Shown: piece by piece, positions 1-6,891 of the stretch | How the letters are laid out: every line of letters starts with the position of its first letter | Position numbering within the stretch: position 1 is the stretch's first letter | NCBI GenBank assembly: GCA_024400895.1 | Contig: JAKSMA010000095.1 | Location: 1-8,667, forward strand | Length of the DNA: 8,667 nucleotides | Direction: 5' to 3' | From: Muribaculaceae bacterium | Lineage (GTDB): Bacteria; Bacteroidota; Bacteroidia; Bacteroidales; Muribaculaceae | The notes under the pieces: model-generated | The model's database searches: none | Told to the model about the DNA's origin: nothing | What the model saw: only the letters and a program-made list of their open reading frames with translations | Program-made: the position numbers and the translations under genes

Positions 1-4
1 ATAG

Positions 5-35
5 TTGTGAATCGCTTTCAAATTTTGTAATTTTG
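5..35 (+). promoter_or_regulatory. Promoter inside CRISPR repeat 1, driving the crRNA of spacer 51-79
   Basis: TAATTTTG at 28-35 fits the Bacteroidota -7 consensus TAnnTTTG exactly. TTG at 5-7 lies 20 nt upstream, as a -33 element one base short of TTTG. A transcript would start near 40-43, in the last ten bases of the repeat, run through the spacer and into the next repeat. Repeat-borne crRNA promoters are known from Neisseria meningitidis II-C; use here is inferred. Confidence 0.6.
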
Positions 36-80
36 CTATCAGATACACCAGCTATAGTGAAGAACATTCTACTTATGTTG

Positions 81-111
81 TTGTGAATCGCTTTCAAATT
101 TTGTAATTTTG
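81..111 (+). promoter_or_regulatory. Promoter inside the terminal CRISPR repeat
   Basis: This is the same promoter pair as in the first repeat, with TTG at 81-83 and TAATTTTG at 104-111. There is no spacer-repeat unit downstream of it, so it would make a short RNA of roughly 115 nt, starting near 117 and ending at the hairpin at 199-232. That RNA would not be a normal crRNA. Confidence 0.5.
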
Positions 112-126
112 CTATCAGATACACCA

Positions 127-198
127 CATTATTTATAAATATCTGAATACGAACCAATTAATAATAGCAACAGAAAATTAAAAAGGGTATCTAAAAGA
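127..198. other. Non-coding spacer between the array and the cas operon terminator
   Basis: This is an AT-rich stretch with no open reading frame of note. It contains a perfect 12-bp palindrome, TATTTATAAATA, at 130-141, only four bases after the last repeat. On the plus strand it is the trailer of the array. I see no degenerate extra repeat in it. Confidence 0.5.
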
Positions 199-232
199 AA
201 GAAGAAATCCATCATTTTTTGGATTTCTTCTT
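199..232. terminator. Probable bidirectional terminator between cas2 and the CRISPR array
   Basis: A perfect 12-bp inverted repeat pairs 199-210 with 221-232 (core GAAGAAATCC / GGATTTCTTC) around a 10-nt loop. On the minus strand it directly follows the cas2 stop codon and is followed by TCTTTTAG. On the plus strand it is followed by CTCTTTTAG. Both tails are only moderately T-rich. It could end the cas operon from the right and array transcripts from the left, as expected between convergent units. Confidence 0.7.
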
Positions 233-237
233 CTCTT

Positions 238-1498
<1,261 letters not shown>

Positions 1499-1502
<4 letters not shown>

Positions 1503-4500
1503 TTTTCTACGATATCACCTATCACATTAACAACTACTTTTATAATATTGCTGGAAACTAACGAATTTAACGAGGAAAACCTCACAAACCTCTCGCCTGG
1601 TTTATTTGTTAATTTTTGGTCATACGTGGTTTCTGTATGCCTTGTAAAGCAGTAATACAAACTTGATAATTTTTGCACCTTATATAAATGCTGGGCAATT
1701 ACTTTAAAATCACCATGTTCTAAAGCAAACTCGAAATCGCCGTCCGCCATACCAAGTACCACCATCTCATTTTTTTGAAGAGACGAAATAAATGTCCATT
1801 TCGGATTGGGCAACTGCGCCAAAAACTCGTCGTCATATAGCTTTCCACCCTGTTCTATCTTATCCCATACTTCCGCAGGGTTCTCAATGATTGCAGGGAA
1901 TCCAAAACGACGTCGGTCAACAGCATGATTGAAAGTGGCAATATGCTCCACCATATCACCATTCTCATCATAATAGAAAGCCACATGGTGGTTGCTGCCT
2001 GTTTTTGCATAGCCTATCGGATTGCCATTTGAATCACGCTTCACTGTGGTAAGCGAAGATTTAGCAAGCCCCGTGAAGCATCTCACACTTTTTATTTCTT
2101 TCGTTTGAGCTTCGTCGGAATATAACGGCTTGGCAAAAGCTTCTTTCGCATTGTTGTTATACGCTTCAAGCCTTTTCTTTACCAATCTCTTAACACCTTC
2201 ATCCACAATATAATCAGCATCTTTCTGCGATGTAATATCAGAAAGTTTATATCTACCCACTGTGCAATCGACCAATTCACCATCAGTACCATAGCGATTG
2301 ATTCGTCCATAGATGGTTTCTTCTGTTAGTGGTCCTCGAGGAACAACCACACCTGTTTGCGCCACCTTTCTTTTTCCTCCCTTATACACTTTTCGAGTTC
2401 CTGTTGTAATGGTTTTCTTGATAGGTTTAAAGGACACAATAATATTGTCTACAGCCTCAAGCACTTCTGCAGTGGTGAATGGTGCTTCTTTCGACACGCG
2501 CTTCACAAACGAGCGATTTCCCTCACTTGTATCTTCCGATAATTGAACATACGCTTCTTCTTTGTTGGCGTTGAGCGTATTGAGTTTCTGTATGTAGCTT
2601 TGTTTCGTACATGCTACCGTAAGCGCATCAATAGCATGGTGGCGGTGATCAATGCGCTTGCTCCATCCTTTAATCCGCTTTTCCATATGGGTCTCACCAT
2701 GGTTGGTGACCTGAACTTCTTCAACTAAATCAGCTTCAGCAAATCGAGCAAAATTGCTTTGATGTAGCACGGTATCCCACCCCCACTGATGACGCAAAAA
2801 ATCGGTCACAATACCACCAGTAGTCTTTACGTGAACCTTATCAGATGATTTTTCTGCATAAAGCGCTTTGAGAATCTCAACTGCTTTGCGTGAAATATAT
2901 TGAGTTTCGCGTAGTTGTCGCTCAATAAAATCGCTTGGTATATCAGCTTTTTGGGTAGTAAGGTTTTTGAATTTCGAGCGAGAAATCTTTTTGGAATTCA
3001 CAAGTTCGTTGATGCGGTTTATATAATCATCATAGAACACCTTGCCTTTTGATTCTGCAAACTCAATCCCCGTCATCTGCCCCTTTTCATCATTACACTT
3101 TTTGCATGCGCAAGTCTTGTTAGAAAAACTGTCGTTAAACAATAGTGAGCGAGGAATAATATGCTCTACCTCAACATCAAAGCCTGTCAAGAATTCTTTG
3201 ATATTCACTGTCGCACCACAATAAATGCAACGATGATCAGTTTCTTCCCACATCCTATATTTTCGGATTCTTGATTTTGTAGGATAAAACTTATATTCTG
3301 TTTGAATTCGCTGAGCTATTGCTTCATTCGCTTTATTTTGTGCACTTACTCGTTTTGAGTCTTCATTGCGTTCTTCTCTGTTTTGCTTGAGATTCCTTGC
3401 AAGTTCAACCCTTATTTCATCAATTTCACCATACTTCTCTATCAGTGCATTTACCACATTTATCATCTGATTGAGCACCTTTTCTACGATAGGTTGGCGA
3501 AGTTCTCCTTTTGAAATTTGCGACAAAAGCAAAGCGCCATTTGCAGCCCTTTTCTCTGCTTTATAGTCTTTACAGTCACTTTTCCCAACAATTTCACAGG
3601 CATGAGCATACATCTCACCATTTTGTAATTGAGGGAGGAGTTTACGCATATATTTATGGCTTTTGTTAGCATAGCCATCCTTCACAAAATCGATTGCTGC
3701 AAGATGATTGAGAACTTCTTCGTCAGTTATTTCAAACTTTTTACGAAGCACTGATTTAAGTTCACTAATATCGCTGATAGAGTATAGTGTATGCCATAAT
3801 TCAAATAGAGGTTCTTCGGTCACATTCTTTGAAATACAATCCAGTTCTTCGCCTGTTTCTTTGTTTACAAACTTTTCTGTTCCCGACAAATCAAACTGTA
3901 GCAAATGGTCATATTTCCCATTAAGTGCTTTTGAAATTCTCAAACGAGTCTTATCGCCTTGTAAACCAGTTCCGATGGCTTTTCCACCCCACCAGCCTTC
4001 ATTTTTCTTGATTTTCAATATTTTATAAAGGTCGGTAACTTTGAGTTTTTCATGAGTTTCCATAAATTGGTATATCTCGTCTTTCTGCTCTTTAGTAATC
4101 TCTTTCACATCACCTTGCTTGTTACGCAGCACAATGTTATTAATCGATTCCCAAATTTTGCAAACTTGAGCCAAAGGTGAAGAATTAGGAGCAGTTTTAG
4201 GACCAGCAACTACCACTCGCCCGTCTTTTGTTTGATATTCTTGCTTCTCCATATCGCAAAAACTCACTAAATGCTTGCATGATTTAAGTTTGCGCTGATA
4301 GAAAATCACTTCATTCCGAATTTGAGCAATCAATTTATCAGTAAGAACATCGGAATAAAATTGCTTTTGACAGAGCATTATGGCATCATACTCTTCAATA
4401 TGCTTTTCTCGAGTATATACCAATTCCTTATATCTAAATTCGGGATTTCTCTCTAATTCCGAATGAACATATTCGCCAATAGTACGACCAAATATTGCCG

Positions 4501-4972
4501 CACACCGATTATTAATTCCTGTAACATATTCTGTGGCTTTTTTGTCTGTAGATGAAGCATCACTCTTTGCCAATTTAAAACCTCGTTTTTGATTAATGTG
4601 ATAGAGCACACGCCCCAACTCTTGAAGGGATATTTGTTTGCTAACTGCATCCGAACGCAATTTCCAAAGCAACTCTTTTGGCGCACACATCAACTCATGT
4701 GATGGCATCATATTGTTCTGCTTCAGAATCTCACACAAGTTAAATCTGCGCATTTGATAACGGTCAATGAGTTTGCGAGCAGTTCGTTTTTCTGTGCGTT
4801 TTGCATTGATGGTTATTGCCTGACCTTTATTAAAGGCATCAAGCACTTTTCCTTCAATTGGAACAATTCTACTCCCCATTCCTAAAATTTTCGTTGGTTT
4901 TCCTTCATGGTTTTCAACCAATGCCCAACCAATGCTGTTGGAGCCTAAATCAAGTCCTAAAGTTTTTGCCAT
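1499..4972 (-). CDS. cas9: RNA-guided DNA endonuclease Cas9, subtype II-C
   Basis: The 1157-residue effector cleaves DNA matching a crRNA:tracrRNA guide. Visible parts, in order: RuvC-I at the N-terminus (LGLDLGSNSIGW, catalytic D8); an Arg-rich bridge helix at about 56-80; the recognition lobe at about 80-510; RuvC-II (RVELARN, E523); the HNH domain at about 575-640 with EVEHIIP (H604), N618 and N627; RuvC-III (HRHHAIDA, H779 and D782); and a C-terminal PAM-interacting region from about 850. Two CxxC pairs (C582/C585 and C623/C626) suggest a zinc-stabilised HNH. Both nuclease sites look intact. I start at the ATG at 4972, because MAKTLGLDLG is the family N-terminus; an in-frame ATG 18 codons upstream gives a low-complexity FFYFF leader and lies upstream of the likely promoter. 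The size and the lone cas1-cas2 partners indicate II-C. The PAM cannot be read from the sequence. Confidence 0.98.
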
Positions 4973-4998
4973 AATTGTGGTGTTTTTGATATTTCCTC

Positions 4999-5026
4999 CA
5001 AATTTACAAAAAAAATAAAAAAACAA
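4999..5026 (-). promoter_or_regulatory. Putative promoter of the cas9-cas1-cas2 operon
   Basis: On the minus strand TAAATTTG (5006-4999) matches the TAnnTTTG -7 element. A TTG (5026-5024) lies 17 nt upstream, slightly closer than the usual 19-21. The start site would be near 4992, leaving a leader of about 20 nt. A GGAGG (4999-4995) lies 22 nt before the ATG, too far to act as a normal ribosome binding site. The promoter is back-to-back with that of the tracrRNA. Confidence 0.45.
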
Positions 5027-5034
5027 GAAAACAT

Positions 5035-5065
5035 TTTGATTATTTCAAAAAATACTCTAATTTTG
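5035..5065 (+). promoter_or_regulatory. tracrRNA promoter
   Basis: TTTG at 5035-5038, a 19-nt spacer and TAATTTTG at 5058-5065 give an exact match to the Bacteroidota -33/-7 consensus. The predicted start is about 5070-5073, at the beginning of the anti-repeat. The -7 element and next base (TAATTTTGC) are identical to those in the CRISPR repeat. Confidence 0.8.
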
Positions 5066-5070
5066 CCATT

Positions 5071-5149
5071 ACAAAATTTGAAGCAATTCGCAATAAGGAT
5101 TATTCCGTTGTGAAAACATCAAGGGCGGCTTTTGTCGCTCTTTCTTTTT
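5071..5149 (+). ncRNA. tracrRNA of the type II-C system
   Basis: The anti-repeat at 5068-5094 is the reverse complement of repeat positions 14-28 without mismatch (ATTACAAAATTTGAA). It continues against positions 1-12 with one A-C mismatch, two G-U wobbles and one bulged repeat base. Next comes AAGGATTATTCCGTTGTG (5095-5112), closely resembling the nexus of the S. pyogenes tracrRNA (AAGGCTAGTCCGTT). A terminator hairpin ends it. Length is about 79 nt, assuming initiation near 5071. It should pair with crRNA, recruit RNase III-type processing or bind Cas9 with unprocessed short crRNA, and form the guide. It is transcribed divergently from cas9. Only the short form is supported; I see no upstream promoter giving a 5'-extended tracrRNA. 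Confidence 0.93.
5121..5149 (+). terminator. Intrinsic terminator of the tracrRNA
   Basis: AAGGGCGGC (5121-5129) pairs with GTCGCTCTT (5134-5142) around a TTTT loop, followed by TCTTTTT. The nine pairs include two G-U wobbles, which become C-A mismatches on the other strand. The stem is therefore stronger on the plus strand and is probably strand-specific. In mature tracrRNA it also serves as the 3' stem-loop. Confidence 0.9.
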
Positions 5150-5210
5150 ATACCGCTGCAATCGGCCCCACAAGTCCTTTTCGAGTTTTTCTTGTAATAA
5201 TGCTTCGCTT

Positions 5211-5963
5211 TTAGGGATTTTTTCTTTTTGTTCCGTCGCATTTTGGGTAATCGGTGCATCCCCAGAACGACTCGCCCTGATGGACACCTTTCTTTATTGT
5301 GCGAAGGCGCATTGGTGCGCCACATTTGGGACACTGCGGTGCGTTGTCGTTTGCCGCCTTTTCTTTGATGGTCGTGAGGCGTTCCTGCGTCATATTTTCT
5401 GTGAATCCCCCTTCTTCTTTGAAATCGCCAAGTCGTTTGGAAATTTGTGCCGTGAGCAGTTGCTTCACGCGTTCACACAAAACCACAATAACACATGCTG
5501 AATGAATGGAATCATCTGTCCGCAGTAATGCTGCGAAACGGGCGTATTCGGCAAGGATGTACTCACTGATTTCAGCCAGATAATCCGAAGAAAGTGTTGG
5601 CGTATCATTGAATTGGTAGTTACGCACCTGCATATAGCGGGAATCATTGACATGCCACATTGAAGCTCCATGACGCATCAGCCAATTGAGGTAGTCACCT
5701 TCCAATTCACTGACACTGGCACGCGCCACATCAAGTAATCGCAACTCCGTCTCGTAGCTTGTCTGATGTCGCGACGAACCTTCGGCAATGTTGGCTGGCA
5801 CAGTGCGCGCAGCCATTTCCATCTGGTCGCGAAGTCGTCCGCAAGGGTCAACCTTATAGTCAACGAAACGCTTACAGAAGCTTTGGGTGGCAAGTTGGAG
5901 AATGTTGCCAAGGCGCCATGACAGGAGAGACATATAGCCATTGACGGAGTGAATATTAATCAT
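5211..5963 (-). CDS. Four-helix-bundle protein with C-terminal C4 zinc finger
   Basis: This 250-residue protein resembles the Bacteroidota 'four helix bundle suffix domain' proteins, relatives of the 23S rRNA intervening-sequence-encoded S23 family. Residues about 11-170 are helical and carry the family-like segment RLRDQMEMAARTVPANIAEGS followed by TSYETELRLLDVARASVSEL. A charged linker (175-205) leads to a topoisomerase-type C4 zinc ribbon with C211, C214, C236 and C242 (CPKCGAPM...FWGCTDYPKC), which usually binds single-stranded nucleic acid. No signal peptide or membrane segment is evident, so it is probably cytoplasmic. The function of this family is not established; nucleic-acid binding is inferred from the finger. 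It faces the tracrRNA tail to tail and lacks an obvious terminator of its own. The ATG at 5963 is the first; Met11 is an alternative. Association with the CRISPR system may be chance. Confidence 0.85.
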   Translation of the reverse strand: MINIHSVNGYMSLLSWRLGNILQLATQSFCKRFVDYKVDPCGRLRDQMEMAARTVPANIAEGSSRHQTSYETELRLLDVARASVSELEGDYLNWLMRHGASMWHVNDSRYMQVRNYQFNDTPTLSSDYLAEISEYILAEYARFAALLRTDDSIHSACVIVVLCERVKQLLTAQISKRLGDFKEEGGFTENMTQERLTTIKEKAANDNAPQCPKCGAPMRLRTIKKGVHQGESFWGCTDYPKCDGTKRKNP

Positions 5964-5984
5964 TTTTGTTTTATTGTTAGGTTT

Positions 5985-6024
5985 CGAATTATTGAATTTC
6001 CGAATTATCGAAGATTCGAAGATT
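5985..6024 (+). repeat. Degenerate 8-bp tandem repeat (5 units)
   Basis: Five consecutive octamers read CGAATTAT, TGAATTTC, CGAATTAT, CGAAGATT, CGAAGATT. They lie 22-61 bp upstream of the four-helix-bundle gene, probably in its 5' leader. The array also creates an inverted pair TTCGAAT (5983-5989) / ATTCGAA (6014-6020). Confidence 0.7.
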
Positions 6025-6035
6025 TTTATTTTGTG

Positions 6036-6043
6036 TAAAGATA
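6036..6043 (-). promoter_or_regulatory. Possible -7 element for the four-helix-bundle gene
   Basis: On the minus strand TATCTTTA differs from TAnnTTTG only in the last base. No good TTTG is found at the expected -33 distance, so this is weak. A start near 6030 would place the octamer repeats inside the 5' leader. Confidence 0.25.
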
Positions 6044-6137
6044 CGCACTATTATTGGTTTCCCCATTGTCTCGCTTCATTTTTTTGAGAAAAGAAGCATA
6101 ATTACCACGCGATTCTCGCAATCAATTCGAAAAACCC

Positions 6138-6178
6138 AATCGGGGTTAATCGGGGTTAAATCGGATATAATCGGAGTG
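6138..6178 (+). repeat. Degenerate 10-bp tandem repeat (4 units)
   Basis: Units read AATCGGGGTT, AATCGGGGTT, AAATCGGATAT (11 bp) and AATCGGAGTG. The first two are identical; the core AATCGG is shared by all. It sits in non-coding DNA and contains two GGGG runs ten bases apart. Confidence 0.7.
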
Positions 6179-6312
6179 TCTCCCCCCTACATTCGTTGAC
6201 CTGTAGACTCGCAGACTTTTCAAAAAACATCCCTTTTTGCCATTGTCATCGGCTTGCGAAATTCCTACCTTCGCACCAAATTATTTTTTCGTATTGACAT
6301 ATTGGTATCGTC

Positions 6313-6361
6313 TTAACTCCCGAGCTCTGAAGGAGCGATAACTTCTTCACTCCTTCACTCC
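6313..6361 (-). repeat. Interrupted 8-bp repeat with inverted segment
   Basis: Plus-strand units are TTAACTCC (6313-6320), ATAACTTC (6338-6345) and two perfect TTCACTCC copies (6346-6353, 6354-6361). On the minus strand these read GGAGTGAA twice and then GAAGTTAT, with GGAGTTAA further on. The 17-bp interruption carries GGAG and CGATA, which can pair with CTCC (6317-6320) and TATCG (6306-6310). Confidence 0.5.
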
Positions 6362-6364
6362 CAT

Positions 6365-6382
6365 ACAGGTGTTTCACCCTGT
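6365..6382. other. Short imperfect hairpin ACAGGTG-TTT-CACCCTGT
   Basis: ACAGGTG (6365-6371) pairs with CACCCTGT (6375-6382) with one bulged C. It contains GGTGTTTCA (6368-6376), identical to a unit of the 9-bp tandem array about 200 bp downstream. No T-run follows, so it is not an obvious terminator. Confidence 0.35.
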
Positions 6383-6564
6383 GGATAATCAAATATAGCG
6401 ATTTATCAATTTTCGTCACTACAAGTCCATCATCAGTCAAATCACAACCAAATGACACGCATCCACTTACAGTTTACAATAGAAATTTTGACCAGCTTAC
6501 CACACCACCGCGCTCATTCACAGCTACATACACACCCATTCCACTGTCAAAATGGTATCGAAAA

Positions 6565-6618
6565 GGTGTTTCGGGTGTTTCAGGTGTTTCGGGTGCTTCG
6601 CGTGTTTCAGGTGTTTTT
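6565..6618 (+). repeat. 9-bp tandem repeat (6 units)
   Basis: Six in-register nonamers are GGTGTTTCG, GGTGTTTCA, GGTGTTTCG, GGTGCTTCG, CGTGTTTCA and GGTGTTTTT. Because the unit is a multiple of three, the array keeps a plus-strand frame open (a VFR/VFQ tripeptide pattern), but that frame does not look like a real protein. It lies about 270 bp upstream of glnS. Confidence 0.85.
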
Positions 6619-6816
6619 CAACCTTCCGGAATTAAAGAAACTCCATTTCAAGCCAACTCCCCCACCCGCACAAAATCCCATTTTACCACAATGCCCCCTC
6701 CCCCCACACCAAAAAAAATCTGTCTATTCTGTTGAATTTGTGTAAGCAAAAACAAAAAAAATGTGGGATTTGTGTGTTCTGGGCAAGGCAATCATCAATC
6801 ATCTAATTTTTTTTAT

Positions 6817-6824
6817 TATCTTTG
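6817..6824 (+). promoter_or_regulatory. Probable -7 element of the glnS promoter
   Basis: TATCTTTG fits TAnnTTTG exactly and is preceded by a T-rich tract. No TTTG occurs at the expected -33 position (about 6794-6797 reads ATCA), so strength rests on the -7 site alone. The start would be near 6830, giving a leader of about 62 nt. Confidence 0.55.
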
Positions 6825-6840
6825 CAGTTTAATTAAGGAA

Positions 6841-6858
6841 CGTGCGCACATACGCACG
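6841..6858 (+). promoter_or_regulatory. GC-rich hairpin in the glnS leader
   Basis: CGTGCG (6841-6846) and CGCACG (6853-6858) form a perfect 6-bp stem around CACATA. It lies 33 bp before the glnS ATG and would be inside the 5' UTR. No T-run follows, so it is not a terminator. A role in translation or mRNA stability is possible but unproven. Confidence 0.4.
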
Positions 6859-6891
6859 CATCCACACGGTTTGAAATCAAATTCAATAGAT

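Larger units (their letters stand above)
4..126 (+). CRISPR. Right-hand end of a type II-C CRISPR array (two repeats, one spacer)
   Basis: Two identical 47-bp direct repeats lie at 4-50 and 80-126. They begin GTTGTGAATCGC and end CAGATACACCA, and enclose one 29-bp spacer at 51-79. Flanking bases differ (A before the first copy, T before the second; G after the first, C after the second), which fixes the repeat at 47 bp. Bases 1-3 would be the end of another spacer, so the array continues to the left. Repeats of 47 bp starting GTTGTG are typical of Bacteroidota II-C systems. The crRNA strand is plus: repeat positions 1-28 pair with the anti-repeat of the tracrRNA at 5068-5094, giving spacer-then-repeat guides. 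The array is therefore transcribed toward, and convergent with, the cas operon. The last repeat shows no degeneration. A leader at the unseen left end is inferred from this orientation. Confidence 0.96.
5964..6891. other. Long intergenic region without a convincing gene
   Basis: This 928-bp region separates the divergent four-helix-bundle and glnS genes. The only open frames (up to 97 codons) are low-complexity and match nothing I recognise. The region holds the promoters of both neighbours and four unrelated degenerate short tandem repeats, at 5985-6024, 6138-6178, 6313-6361 and 6565-6618. I found no tRNA-like, riboswitch-like or insertion-sequence-like structure. It could be eroded sequence of a former gene or plain regulatory and repeat-expanded DNA. 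Confidence 0.6.

Noticed and set aside
4973..5026. Earlier ATG adding 18 residues to Cas9
   Set aside because: The added residues are low-complexity FFYFF-type sequence overlapping the likely promoter. MAKTLGLDLG at 4972 is the normal RuvC-I start.
5035..5070. Possible 5'-extended tracrRNA acting as a natural single guide against the cas promoter, as in S. pyogenes
   Set aside because: The consensus promoter places the start at the anti-repeat itself, and I see no second promoter or guide-like segment upstream.
5069..5287. 72-codon minus-strand frame with a charged helical tail, possibly a frameshifted extension of the four-helix-bundle protein
   Set aside because: Its second half is antisense to the tracrRNA. 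The annotated protein already ends shortly after a complete C4 zinc finger, so no frameshift is needed.
6246..6458. 70-codon minus-strand frame in the intergenic region
   Set aside because: It spans the 8-bp repeat and the small hairpin, matches no family I know and has no clear promoter. A decayed gene is possible but unsupported.
6452..6745. 97-codon plus-strand frame in the intergenic region
   Set aside because: Its middle is the translated 9-bp tandem repeat and its ends are His/Pro-rich low-complexity sequence. No promoter or plausible domain supports it.
5964..6891. tRNA gene, riboswitch or insertion sequence in the long intergenic region
   Set aside because: No cloverleaf with a GGTTCGAATCC-type T-arm, no terminal inverted repeats with target duplication and no transposase fragment could be found by eye.
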